Origin: Flavimaricola marinus | Lineage (GTDB): Bacteria > Pseudomonadota > Alphaproteobacteria > Rhodobacterales > Rhodobacteraceae | Length of the DNA stretch: 64,000 bases | NCBI RefSeq assembly: GCF_900184895.1 | Contig: NZ_FXZK01000001.1 | Location: 992,001-1,056,000, forward strand | Direction: 5' to 3' | In this document: positions 24,564-36,100 of the stretch, in pieces | Layout: the number at the start of each line of letters is the position of its first letter | How positions within the stretch are numbered: the first letter of the stretch is position 1 | Notes under the pieces: model-generated | The model's database searches: none | What the model was told of the DNA's origin: nothing | What the model saw: the letters and a program-made list of their open reading frames with translations, nothing else | Translations under genes and position numbers: made by a program

Positions 24564-27500
24564 CCGCGCCCCGCGCGACGCGCCCTCAGTTCGCGGCGGC
24601 GGGCCATTGCCTGAGACCGGCTCGCCGCACGGTCGTTGGCGGGCTCTACCAGAGGTGTCGGCATGTTCGACGGCACGCCAGTCAAAGTATCGATCCGGCC
24701 GGCAAGCGCCCCTAGCGTGGGAAAACGGAAAATGTCCGTAATGCCCAAACCTGGCGCATTCAAAGCCTCGCGGATCTCGCGATGGGCCTGCACAGCCAGC
24801 AAGGAATGACCGCCGAGATCAAAGAAACTGTCGCGCGGCCCGATACCCGATACGCCAAGGATACGGCCCCAAATCTCCGCCACTTTCGAAGTGGTTGAGG
24901 CACTGGCCGCGATGTTGGCAGGGATCGGAGAGTCCGGTGCCTGCACTGCTTTCACCGATGCGCGGCCCTGTGGCGCGGGCAATGCCTTGCGGTCGATCTT
25001 CTTGTTGGGCGTCAGCGGAAACGCAGCGATCGGGACGATCCGCGCCGGCACCATATGGGCGGGCAATTCAGCCGCCAGCGCCGCCTTCAGCACCGGCTCG
25101 TCCGGCGGGGCGGCACCGGTTACGTAAGCCACCAGCTGCACGACGCCGGGGGTATCTTCGCGGGGGATCACGACGGCCTGACTGACACCGTCCTGCATAT
25201 CCAGAACCGCTTCGATCTCTCCCAACTCGATGCGGTAGCCGCGCAGCTTCACCTGGTGATCAGCCCGGCCGAGGAAATCGAGGGTGCCGTCAGGCCGCCA
25301 GCGGACCAGATCACCGGTGCCGTATATGCGACCCTCGGCAAAGGGGTTGGGCCGGAACCGTTCCGCCGTCAGATCGTCGCGCTGCCAATAGCCGCGCGCA
25401 ACGCCCGCGCCGCCGATCCACAACTCCCCGTCCACGCCGACAGGGACAGGCCGCATCTCGGCATCCAGCACATAGCATTGGGTATTGGCAATCGGGGTGC
25501 CGATCCCGGTGATCCCGTCGCCGGCCACGGCCGTCCGCGTGGTCGACCAGATCGTCGTCTCGGTCGGGCCATACATGTTTTCGATCCGGGCCTTGGGCGC
25601 CGCGGCCTGTAGCTCCGCGACCAGAGCACCCGGCAATGCCTCGCCACCGATCATCAGTTGCGTGACCTCCGCCAAAGCGGCACGGCTGTCGTAATTCGTC
25701 ACAAGCATCCGCGCCATCGACGGTGTGCATTGCAGATGGGTCACCTTGTGGCGCCGGATCTGAGCGGCGATGGAGTAGTCGCTCTCTGCCGGTTGCGTGT
25801 CCGCATTCGCCTGCGCGACGACCTCGCCCAAGGGGCGCAGGCCCTCCAGCACCGTCGGCACTGCAATGCCATAGTCGATCAGACAGGCCACCTCGGTCAC
25901 ACCGATCGCCTTGATCTCCGCCACGCGGGCCATCGCATCCTCGACCGTGCCAAACAGGCCCGACTCGTCGAAATAGCGTTGAAACGCGAAATCGAGGATA
26001 CCTTCGAGCTCCTCGTCCTCCAACGAGCCAAGGTCGAGCTGGAAGGCGTTGTCCACGCCCTTCGGCTTCTTGAACGCCGGAAACGCCCAAGCGTATTGCT
26101 TGATCAGGCCAGCGGCAGAGCGAAGGTAATCCTTCATCGGCTCGCGGGCGATCTCACGGGCCTGATCGCGGGTCTCGGCAAGGTAGGTGTGCAGCATCAG
26201 CGTCACGCTGAAATCCGCCGGATCGTGGCCCGCCTCGCGCAGCGCCTCGTGATAGAGCGCGATCTTGCCCTCGACCTCGGCAACCGACTGGCCAAGCAGA
26301 TGGGTCAGCACATTGGCGCCGATCCGTCCCGCCTCGCGCCAAGTATCGGGGTTGCCAGCGGTGGTGACCCAGATCGGCAACTTGGACGACACCGGGCGCG
26401 GCTGGGTGACCACGTCGAACATATCGCCCTTGGCGGTCGGGAAACCGACAGGCTCCCCGGCCCACAGCTTGCGCAACTGCTCGATCGTCTCGAACATCGC
26501 GGGTTTGTTGTTGGGCGGCGTGTTTTCCGGACGGAGCACGAAATCATCCGGTTGCCAGCCCGATGCAATGGCCAGACCCGCGCGACCGCCGGTCAGGTTG
26601 TCGATCACCGCCCATTCCTCGGCGATGCGCGCGGGGTGGTGCAGCGGTCCGACGCAGCTTCCCGCGCGAACCCCGATGTTGTGGGTCACCGCAGCGACGG
26701 CAGCACCAGTTACCGACGGGTTCGGATAGGGACCACCAAAGGCGTGGAAATGGCGCTCCGGGGTCCAGACCGCACAGAACCCATTGGCATCGGCAAACTT
26801 GGCGCCCTCGAGCAGCAATTCATATTTGCCCCGGCCCGCGCCATCGTCGTTTCCCCAGTAATACAGGCTGAAGTCCATACCACCGACCGATTGCATCGGC
26901 GCATCCGACACCAGGGCCCGGCTCTCTTCGCCCGACATCACGACGGTCAGACCGCGGGCGAGCGTCCAGAACAGCTCAAGCACCGAGATGTCAAAGCTCA
27001 GCGACGTGACGGCCAACCAGCGATCCCCGGCCTTGTGCGGGATACGGTCATCCATGCCCGTGAAGAAATTCGACACATTGCGATGCTCGATCATCACGCC
27101 CTTGGGGCGACCCGTCGAACCGGAGGTATAGATCATATAGGCCAGATCATCCGGCCCCGCTCCGCCATCGACATCCGCCCTAGGGGCGGCGTCGATCCGA
27201 GGGTCGCTGTCGATCAGGACAACCTGCGCCTGATGGGCAGGCAGATCGGCGGCGAGCGCCGTCTCGGTCAGGATTACGGAAGCTCCGCTATCCTCGATAT
27301 ACAGCGCGACGCGATCCGCCGGATAGGCGGGATCAAGCGGCACATAAGCGCCGCCTGCCTTGAGAATGGCAATCGCGCCGACCAGCATATCGGTCGACCG
27401 GCGGATGTGCAGACCGACCCGCGCGCCCGGAACCACGCCTGCCGAACGCAACACCGAAGCCACCTTGTTGGCGCGAGCGTTCAATTCGGCATAGGTCAGG

Positions 27501-29134
27501 CTCTGATCTTCGCAGGTCACGGCAACGGCATCCGGGCGGCTCTGGGCCTGTGCCTCGATCATCCAATGGATACAGGCGGCATCCTCGAACGGCACAGCGG
27601 TCTGGTTCCAGACGTTGAGCACCAGATCACGCTCACCGGCAGGCAGCGACGGCAGCTCCGCAAGCGAAGCATCCCGGTCATGGGCCAGCACCGCCCTCAG
27701 TCGACCCGCCAAGAGCGCAATTCCGTCCATGCCGATCCGTTCCGGATCGCCAAGCAGCCGCACGGCGCCCTCGACGCACTCCAGCGTCACGACCGCGCCG
27801 CGGACAGGGCCATCGCCAAGACTGATCGCCATCTGCGGCACACCGGCAATCCCGCCCGCGATGCGCAACGGCAGATCAGCGGCAAAGCTGCCGCGCTGTC
27901 GGGCGGCCTGAATTTGATCCGCGACGGACGTCGTGGCTTCGGTCAAACTTCGGCCCGGCGCCGCCTCGATCGGAACCCAATCGGAAACATATCCGCGCAA
28001 AGGCTCGGGCACGGGCACGTGAAACGCCAAATGCGAAAGACCCGGCATCAACTGGCTGGCAATTACGCCGAACGCACCGGCCACCTCGTCGAGCATCGCC
28101 CCCTGCGGCACCTCGAACGACATCTCCGCGCCGCCCTCGCCGGGCAAATGAAGCTCGACGGGCACCAATTCGGCGAGCCGCCCGCGCCAGAACGCCTCGG
28201 CCTTCGCGGCATCCGCGAGAGCGTCGGTGAGCCTTGGGTCGGGGCGATCCAGCACATCTCCCACGGCCACTTTGGCCTGCAGATCAACAGGATCGCGGTC
28301 GAGAGAGGTCAGACCGGACACACGCACAGCCCCGTCCGCCGTGGCCACCGTCAGCGCATCGGCCTCAACCGCCAGAACCGTTCCGGCCGACCCGACGGCC
28401 TCTACTGACTGGGCGCGACCCAGCGCAAGAGGGCGGCCCGAGATCACGATCTTTGGCGCTGCCACCGGATTGTCGCGCTCGCCATGATCCAAGGCACGGT
28501 GCAGCCGCAGAACGTCCGCCGTGCCAAGCGTGAAGTCCATCACCGCTCCGGCCTCGGGGCGATGGGCGCGGGCAAAGTAGCTGCGCTTGCTCAAATCCTG
28601 CGGCCTTCGGTCCGGAACACCGGCATCAAGCGCCGCGATCACATCGGAAAAGCTCTCGATTCCGGCCGCATAGCACTTGGTGTTCAGACTGTGGACGGTC
28701 TCATCCGGGGCGATGTCAAACAGGGTCTGAGCGACGATATCGCCCTCGTCCACGCCACCTTCGATCAGATGCCACGTGACACCATGCTGACGTTCACCCG
28801 CGAGGATCGCCCAAACCGGGGCGTTGAGACCGGCATAGGCGGGCAATGGACCGTCGTGAAAGTTGATGGCGCCCTTCGCCGCGAGGGCAAGCACATCTTC
28901 GGGGATCAGGGTCAGGTTCGCCGCACTGATGATCCAGTCAAAGCGCAGCCCCGCCAACCGCTCTGCCAACCCCTTGCCCGGCGCGACGACCGAGAGGTCG
29001 GCCTCTTCGGCCCACCGGACCACATCGACATCGGCGCTCACGACGGCCGCCACGCTTTGGCCCGCCGCAATCAACATCTTGCCGCATTGGATCGTCAGCG
29101 CCTCATGGCCGATCAACAGGACGGAAAAGGACAT
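24560..29134 (-). CDS. Hybrid NRPS: formyltransferase - degenerate C - A (split by luciferase-like monooxygenase) - PCP
   Basis: A 1524-aa one-module enzyme. Residues 1-200 are a formyltransferase (Asn91 and His93 in INFHDGPLPAYAG, Asp132 in DEGDIVA), with an FMT-C-like part to about 295. Residues 310-500 look like the C-lobe of a condensation domain, with no HHxxxDG. The adenylation domain begins near 515 (A3 YTSGSTGRPKG at 669-679, A4 FDIS at 714), is interrupted at about 750-1100 by a luciferase-like FMN monooxygenase, and resumes with A5 MYGPTETT (1187), A7 YGTGDLVRW and A10 NKKIDRKAL. The PCP serine is Ser1444 (DLGGHSLL). The specificity residues read D-I-L-Q-M-G-M-I-W-K, close to the glycine code. 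Similar splits occur in MtaG/MelG and the Atu3671 family. Confidence 0.9.
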   Translation of the reverse strand: MSFSVLLIGHEALTIQCGKMLIAAGQSVAAVVSADVDVVRWAEEADLSVVAPGKGLAERLAGLRFDWIISAANLTLIPEDVLALAAKGAINFHDGPLPAYAGLNAPVWAILAGERQHGVTWHLIEGGVDEGDIVAQTLFDIAPDETVHSLNTKCYAAGIESFSDVIAALDAGVPDRRPQDLSKRSYFARAHRPEAGAVMDFTLGTADVLRLHRALDHGERDNPVAAPKIVISGRPLALGRAQSVEAVGSAGTVLAVEADALTVATADGAVRVSGLTSLDRDPVDLQAKVAVGDVLDRPDPRLTDALADAAKAEAFWRGRLAELVPVELHLPGEGGAEMSFEVPQGAMLDEVAGAFGVIASQLMPGLSHLAFHVPVPEPLRGYVSDWVPIEAAPGRSLTEATTSVADQIQAARQRGSFAADLPLRIAGGIAGVPQMAISLGDGPVRGAVVTLECVEGAVRLLGDPERIGMDGIALLAGRLRAVLAHDRDASLAELPSLPAGERDLVLNVWNQTAVPFEDAACIHWMIEAQAQSRPDAVAVTCEDQSLTYAELNARANKVASVLRSAGVVPGARVGLHIRRSTDMLVGAIAILKAGGAYVPLDPAYPADRVALYIEDSGASVILTETALAADLPAHQAQVVLIDSDPRIDAAPRADVDGGAGPDDLAYMIYTSGSTGRPKGVMIEHRNVSNFFTGMDDRIPHKAGDRWLAVTSLSFDISVLELFWTLARGLTVVMSGEESRALVSDAPMQSVGGMDFSLYYWGNDDGAGRGKYELLLEGAKFADANGFCAVWTPERHFHAFGGPYPNPSVTGAAVAAVTHNIGVRAGSCVGPLHHPARIAEEWAVIDNLTGGRAGLAIASGWQPDDFVLRPENTPPNNKPAMFETIEQLRKLWAGEPVGFPTAKGDMFDVVTQPRPVSSKLPIWVTTAGNPDTWREAGRIGANVLTHLLGQSVAEVEGKIALYHEALREAGHDPADFSVTLMLHTYLAETRDQAREIAREPMKDYLRSAAGLIKQYAWAFPAFKKPKGVDNAFQLDLGSLEDEELEGILDFAFQRYFDESGLFGTVEDAMARVAEIKAIGVTEVACLIDYGIAVPTVLEGLRPLGEVVAQANADTQPAESDYSIAAQIRRHKVTHLQCTPSMARMLVTNYDSRAALAEVTQLMIGGEALPGALVAELQAAAPKARIENMYGPTETTIWSTTRTAVAGDGITGIGTPIANTQCYVLDAEMRPVPVGVDGELWIGGAGVARGYWQRDDLTAERFRPNPFAEGRIYGTGDLVRWRPDGTLDFLGRADHQVKLRGYRIELGEIEAVLDMQDGVSQAVVIPREDTPGVVQLVAYVTGAAPPDEPVLKAALAAELPAHMVPARIVPIAAFPLTPNKKIDRKALPAPQGRASVKAVQAPDSPIPANIAASASTTSKVAEIWGRILGVSGIGPRDSFFDLGGHSLLAVQAHREIREALNAPGLGITDIFRFPTLGALAGRIDTLTGVPSNMPTPLVEPANDRAASRSQAMARRRELRARRAGRG

Positions 29135-30129
29135 CAGGACGCTCCTTCCAAAGCTCTGGCCTTTGAGGATTCCGGGTCCGGGCGCCGAAGACTGCGAAGC
29201 TCATGAGAAATCAGATCCCGCAGGAAATGCGGCGGGTCGGTCGGTGGCTTGCCACTCAGCTTGGCTCGAAGCCGATGCAAAGCGCCGCCCAGAACATGCG
29301 CAAACGTCGCGCAATGCGCATAGAACCGACCATGATTCTTGCGGAAATAGTACTGGCGGGATTCAAACCAATACGCGGGCACCCGGCCCCATGTCTTCAT
29401 CCCGGTCGAGACCGATCCGATGTGTTCCACCCGGCTTTGCGGAACGAAATGCACCTCGAAGCCCGCCTTGGCGGCACGACGGCACAGGTCGGTTTCCTCG
29501 AAATACAAAAAGAACGTCTCGTCAAAGAGACCGATCTTGTCGAGCACATCCATGCGCATCATCATGCTGGCCCCGGCCAACCAATCGACGCGGCCCGCAT
29601 GTTCCGGGGTGGGCAGCGGCACGGCCTTGGATTTAAGCAGGCGCGATATCGGGCCAAAGCGAACGGCCCCCTCGAATTCACTCGCGATCGACGGGAACCG
29701 GAAGGTGGTAAGATGAACGTCTTTCCGCGGGCCGTGGATCAGACTGCCCGCAAAGCCCGCCTGCGGGTGAGCGCGCAGATACATCTCCAGCACTTCGACG
29801 GCATCGGGTGCCGGGAAAGCGTCGGAATTCAGCACATAGACCAGATCGGGCCGGCTGCCGTCAGACAGCCCCGCCCGGATACCGACGTTATTGCCCGCGC
29901 CAAATCCGCCGTTGTGGCCGGATTGGATGACGCGAACATCGTCCCAGCCGGCCTTGGCCACATGGGCCGAGATCGCCTCGAAAGAACCGTCCTGACTGTC
30001 GTTGTCGACAACGATGATCTCGCCGTCCAGACGGCTCATCGCGGCGCGAACGGCCTCGACCGAGCGCAGGGTCATCTCGGCGGTGCGCCAGTTGAGAACG
30101 ATGGTCAGAAGGCGAGGTTTCTTTGTCAT
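29134..30129 (-). CDS. Glycosyltransferase family 2 inside the PKS/NRPS operon
   Basis: A 331-aa GT-A enzyme of the rhamnosyltransferase/WbbL-like type. Landmarks are LLTIVLNWRTAEMTLRSVEA at the N-terminus, IVVDNDSQDGSFEAI (about residues 35-49), VYVLNSDAFPAPDA with the metal/sugar acidic motif, FDETFFLYFEETDLCRRA near 225, and VEHIGSVSTG. No membrane helices are seen. The start overlaps the PKS stop by 4 nt (ATGA) and the stop overlaps the NRPS start by 1 nt (TGATG), so it is coupled to both. It may glycosylate the PKS/NRPS product, or it may be a polysaccharide enzyme captured in the operon. Confidence 0.88.
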   Translation of the reverse strand: MTKKPRLLTIVLNWRTAEMTLRSVEAVRAAMSRLDGEIIVVDNDSQDGSFEAISAHVAKAGWDDVRVIQSGHNGGFGAGNNVGIRAGLSDGSRPDLVYVLNSDAFPAPDAVEVLEMYLRAHPQAGFAGSLIHGPRKDVHLTTFRFPSIASEFEGAVRFGPISRLLKSKAVPLPTPEHAGRVDWLAGASMMMRMDVLDKIGLFDETFFLYFEETDLCRRAAKAGFEVHFVPQSRVEHIGSVSTGMKTWGRVPAYWFESRQYYFRKNHGRFYAHCATFAHVLGGALHRLRAKLSGKPPTDPPHFLRDLISHELRSLRRPDPESSKARALEGAS

Positions 30130-33100
30130 TCGGCGGCCCTGTCACTGGCCCAATGATCGACCTGGGCGGAGCGTTCCGCGGCATCGATCACCCGCTTGAT
30201 CCGCGCGGCCAGCACGCGGACGTTGGGCTCCAGCACCATTGAATCGTGATCGCCCGGCACCTCAAAGACCTCGATATTCGGCGCATGGCCTGTCCAGTCG
30301 TTGTCCGGCAAAACATAGGCCCGCTCGGATGACACCCAGCGGCCCGGCGCGACCTGCCATTTGCCGACCAAAGGCGGCCGGAACAAGGCTAGTGGACCGT
30401 CCCAGGGCTTGGTCTCATAACGGGCGATCGCCTCGTAAAAGGCGGCTTCGATGGCGGCATCATGGAACTGCGGCGCCTCATCCACAGGCTCGACGTCGCG
30501 CTTGCGGCGTTTCGAGATCTCCCACGAGGCGCGGTTCCACGCCCAGCGCAGCGGATAGGTCACGCCGCCGGCCGTCAGTTCCTGCCACTGCATCACCGCC
30601 CTGTCACGGCGGCTCAACGGCCGGCGTTGCGGCAAAGGCGTATCGAGCATCACAAGCGAGGCAACCTGCTCACCGGCAGCGGTCAGCTGCTGAGCGATCT
30701 CATAGGCGGTGATCCCGCCACCGGAAAACCCGCCAAGCATGTAGGGGCCGTGGGGTTGCACCTGCCGGATCTCGGCAATCATATCGCGGGCCGCCTCGAC
30801 CAGATCGGTATGGGGTGCCGCATCGCCATAGAGGCCACGGGCCTGCAAGCCGTAGAACGGCCGATCCGTGCCCAACAGATGGGCCAGATGGCGCAGGTTC
30901 AGCACATTGCCGAACATCCCGGCCACCAAGAAGAACGGCGTCTTCGGCCCACCTTCGCCCGAATGCATCGGCACGAGGTGCGTAAATCGACGCTCCGTGG
31001 TCGCGGGCGCTGCTGCTGGTTCGGCGCCCTCCTCGGTGGGAATACCCCGCTCGGCCAGCAGGGCCGCACAGGTGCGGATCGTCGGAGCCTCGAACAGCAC
31101 CGAGATCGGGAAATCGACGCCATATGCCTTCTTGATCATCGCAAACAGGCGCACCGCAATCAGGGAATGGCCGCCCAGATCAAAGAAGCTGTCCTCGACA
31201 CCGACCTGACCGACGCCCAACAGATCCTGCCAGAACCCCGCCAACCGATGCTCGATATCGTTCGCAGGCGGGGCATAGTCGCTGTCGAGTTCGGGGCGAT
31301 CAAAGCTCTGGCTCGCACCCTCGGCCCGGTCCGCCTCGCCCGCCTGCGCGGTGAGGCCCGCCAGATCCAGCGAGGAAACAACCACCTGCGACCGACCCAA
31401 CGCCATCGCCCTCAAGAACGCCTCAGCGCCCTCTTCGGCGCGAATGCCCTGCGTCAGATTGTGGCGCAAACGCTCTTCGGCAGGCGAAAGCGGGCGTGGC
31501 ACGTCCGCCCCGGCCACGGCCGGCGCGGGGGCGGCAAAGCTCAACGCGCCTTCCATCTTGCGAATGGTAAAGCCCGTGATCTCGACACATACGGTGCCGT
31601 CTGGTGCGGCGAGCGTCACATCAAAGGTGGCCGACTGGCCATCAGCGCGGTTGTCTGCGCCATTGCGGACCCAACTGACGATCTCGTCCGGCAGCGCGCC
31701 ATAGACCTTCACAGACTGATACGACACCGGCACCCACAGGTGATCCGGCGCATATCCGGCGATCAGGTCCATCGCCCAACCAGTTGCCAGATCCATCAAG
31801 GCAGGATGCAGCACATAGCCATGATCGGCGCGGGCGGCATCGGACAGATGCAGCTTGGCAAGGCCCTCGCCGTCGCCAAACGCCGTCTCGGTCAACACCC
31901 GCCAGCGGGGGCCGAAATCCAGATGGGCCTCTTGCGGCAACACCAATGTGTCGCCAGCGTCCGCAACCACCGGGGCAGCGCACCGGGCGGCAATCGCCGC
32001 CACGTCCAGCGGGGGCGGCGCAGCAATCGGCAGCAGGCTCAGCGTCGCCTCCGCCGTCCGCTCCAGACCAAGGCCAGCCAGTCCCGCCTCGACCGCAAGA
32101 TCATACCCCACATCAGTGCGGGGCAATGACAATCGCAAAGCGGTGGCGCCCTGATCATCCACCTTGAGAGGACGCAGGAAATACAGATTTCGGATCTCGA
32201 ACGGTCCGTCTTCACCCTGCGCGGCCAGCGCCTGAGCGGTCAGTTCCAGATAGCCGGTGCCGGGCAGCAGCGCATCGCCCGCCTTGGTGCGGTGCTCGCC
32301 GACAAACCAATCATCCGTGGTGTATTCGGCCGTGAACAGACGGTTGCCCTCGGCGTCGAACGTCGCCTGATCCAACATCGGCACATCCGCTGGCAAGACC
32401 GGCGGCGGCGCTCCACCCGTGCGAGCGTCCATCGCGTCTGCGGCCATGCCGACGTCAGACCAGATGCCCCAGTTGATCGCCACGACCCGCGTCTTGCCAC
32501 CCGACCGGGCTTTGGCAAAGGCGTTGAGATATTCGTTGGCCGCCACATAATCGACCTGCCCTGCCGGGGCCGTGACGGTCGAGGATGACGAGAACAGGGC
32601 CATCCACTCCAGACTGCCATCGGGGAAAAGAGCGTCCAGCACCTGCGTGCCGTGGATTTTCGGGGTGAAGACATCCTCCACACTCATTGGCAGCTTGGAA
32701 AGAATCGGCGCATCGTCGATCACGCCAGCCGCATGGATGACCGCGCAGATCGGGCCCAGAGCGGCCTCCGCCTCGGCCTTTGCCGTTCGCATGTCCTCGA
32801 CGTTGCTTACATCGGCGGCCAGCGCGATCACCGTGCCACCGGCCGCCTCCAAACGCTCGATCGCCGCGATCCGGCGTGCGACGCGATCCGTTGGCGCAAG
32901 CCTGCGCTTGAGGCCGTCCCACTCGGCACGTGGCGGCAGCGGACTGCGGGCGAGCAAGGCGATCTTGGCATCAAAGCGGCGAATAAGCTCCTCGGCGATG
33001 GTCAGGCCAATGCCGCCAAAACCGCCGGTCAGCAACACAGCGCCACCCTTGGTCAGTGTCAGCGGCTGCTCAGACGAAAGCGGAACCGAGCGGAAATCGC

Positions 33101-36100
33101 GGAGCATCCGGCGATCGCCTCGAAGCGCGGCGACGCTATTGGCGGGATCGGCCAGCAATTCCTCCAGCACGGTCTGGCGCAGCGCATCGGCCAGCTCGAC
33201 CTTGCCACGCTTTTGCACCGGCAACGCCAGATCCAGAACCGCACAGGTCACGCCTGGAAACTCGCGCGGGATGACGCGGGCCGGGCCCATCACCGTGGCC
33301 TTGTCAGGATAGCGTAGCGGCTCATCGCGGGTTTGCATCGCATCTGAAGTCAGCACTGTCAGATGCACGTGCTCATCGACACCCTCGCCCGCCAGAGCCT
33401 GCGCCAGGAACAGCAAGGACCAGAACCCCTGCTCCTGCGTCCGGTGAAAGAAGCTCGAACCGGGACGATGCCATTCGTCCGCCGTGACCAACCAGAAATG
33501 GCCAATCCGGGTCGGCGCCAGATCGCGGGCCACCAGATCGCGGATCAGCAGGTCATAGCTTTCACGACCACGCTCGGGCGCGATCAGATAGGCATCGTCC
33601 GACAGCCGGGCAAAGGCATCGCCCGCCTTCACCGTCAGCACTCGCTGGCCCGCCTCGCGCAATCTCGCGACTGCGGACGCGGCGACCCCGGCACTGTCGT
33701 CAAAGATCAGCCAGGTTTCGGCAGGCGCATCTGACAGATCGCCGGTCACGTCCACCGAACACGGCGCATAGGCAGGCGTCCAGACGGGGCGATAGCCCCA
33801 ATCCTCCAACGCATCCGTGCGGGTCAGCCAAGTCTCGGCCGACTTCGCCTCTGGTGCGCGGGCCTCGATGAAATAGGGGCTGCGCTGGAACGGATAGGTC
33901 GGCAACGGCAGGCGGTGGCGCGTTGCCTCGCCCCAGATTTGATCCCAGTCAAAGCGGCCGCCCATCGCCCAGACCCGGCCAAGCATCGCCATGAAATAGG
34001 CGTCGTCGGCGACGGGATCCTTTGGGTGGCGCAGCGTGCTGATCACCTGGTTCGGGGTCAGCGCTCCGTGTTGCCCAGCCAAGGACGACAGCGCCTTGCC
34101 GGGGCCGACTTCGATGTAAATCCGAGCGGCTACCTCGGACAGCTTGGTCAGGCCACCCTCGAAATTCACCGTATTACGCAGATGGCCGACCCAGTAGTCC
34201 GGGTCCGTCGCCTCGGCATCGGTGATGAAATCGCCGGTGCGGTTCGACACGAAGGGGATTTGGGGTGGGCTCAATGAGATCGAGCGAAGGTAGGCGCCGA
34301 ACGGCTCCAAGATCGGATCGAGCATCCGGCTATGCGCCGCAATATCAATTGGGATGCGCTGGCAATCAATCTCCTGAGCCTTGAGCGATGTCTCCAACCG
34401 GTCAAGCGCGGCCTGCGGGCCGGTGGCCACGCTCAGGCCCGGCGCGTTGATCCCGGCCAGGTCCAGCTCTTCGCCCAGATGCGGGCGCAGCGCCTCTGCC
34501 GACAGGGCGACAGACAGCATGCCACCCTTGGGTACCGTGTCGAACAGGCTGCCGCGCAAATGGACAAGGCCGATGCAATCCTCGAACGAGAAGACACCCG
34601 CCAGACAAGCGGCCGTATTTTCCCCCATCGAGTGACCGATCAGCGCGGCGGGCGTCACGCCCCAACTCATCCAGAGCTGGGCCAGCGCATATTCGGTGAT
34701 CATGATCAGCGGAAGCTGCACGCTCGGCTGCTGCAATCGGGCGTCGGCCTGCTCGAGATCGGCAGCTTCGGGGAGCCACAGTGCGCGAATGTCGTAGTCG
34801 AGCTTCGGCTGCAAAATCTCCAAACCGCGATCCATCCAGTCGCGGAAAACCGGCTCGGTGTCGTACAGATCACGGGCCATGCCGGCATATTGCGCCCCGC
34901 CGCCCGGAAACATGAACACCACCTCTGGATCGTCGGCCACGACGGTGTGGGTAAAGACCCGGCGAGGATCATTCTCGTCCAAAAGATCGGCGGCCTCTGC
35001 CGGTGTCTCGGCGACAACGACGGTGCGACGCTCGAATGCGCGGCGGCCTGCCTGCAAGGTCCACGCCGCGTCCGCGAGGGGCTGATCCGGATGCGCGCGC
35101 AAGTGGGCGGCCAGATTGACCGCCTGCTCTTGCAAGGCGTGCTTCGACCGGCCCGACAGGGTGATCAACTGGAACGGCCAATCGCTCTCGTCCGAGGCAC
35201 CGCGATCCGGCGCTTCCTCCAAAACCACATGGGCATTGGTGCCGCCCACGCCCAATGAATTCACCCCCGCGCGGCGCGGGTGATCGGCGCGGACCCAAGG
35301 CATCAAACGGTCATTCACCGCAAAGGGTGATCCATCAAAAGCAATGGCCGGGTTTGGCTTCTCATAGCCGAGCGACGGGGGCATCTCGCGGTGATGCAAG
35401 GCCAACGAGGTCTTGATCAGGCTCGCCACACCGGCAGCGGTATCGAGATGGCCGATGTTGGTCTTGACCGAGCCGATGCGGCAAAAGTCTGCCTTGTCCG
35501 TGGTGCGGCGGAACGCATCGGTCAGAGCGGCAACCTCGATCGGATCGCCCAGATAGGTGCCGGTGCCGTGGCACTCGACATAATCGATGGTATCGGCATT
35601 CACGCCCGCCACCGCCTGCGCTTCGGCAATCGCGGCGGCCTGACCGTCGACGCTGGGGGCCAGGTACCCGGCCTTGGCGGCACCGTCGTTGTTGATCGCG
35701 CTGCCCTTGATAACAGCCCAGATATGATCGCTATCGGCCACGGCATCCGCCATGCGGCGCAACACCACGACACCGACGCCAGAGCCAAACACCGTGCCCT
35801 CGGCGCGATGGTCAAAGGCATGGCAGGCACCGTCCGGCGACAGGATCTCGCCCTCCTTGAAGACATAGCCGCGAGCGTGGGGCAACTCGATCGTCACTCC
35901 GCCCGCCAGCGCCATGTTGCATTCGCCGTTGAGCAGGGATTGGGCGGCCATATGCGTGGCGACAAGCGACGTCGAACAGGCGGTCTGGACGTTGATCGAC
36001 GGCCCCTTGAGGTCGAGGATATGGCTCAGGCGGGTGCTCAGGAAATCCTTGTCGTTGCCGGTATGACGCAGCAGAAACATCCCGGTCTGGTCCACCAGAT

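Noticed and set aside
22533-24614. A 693-codon rightward open frame over the Wzz and PPTase genes
   Set aside because: Composition is dominated by Arg/His/Gln/Pro as expected of an antisense frame, and it spans two well-supported genes.
25658-28408. A 916-codon rightward open frame antisense to the NRPS gene
   Set aside because: No protein-family features; it is a GC-rich mirror of the NRPS coding frame, whose domains are all recognisable.
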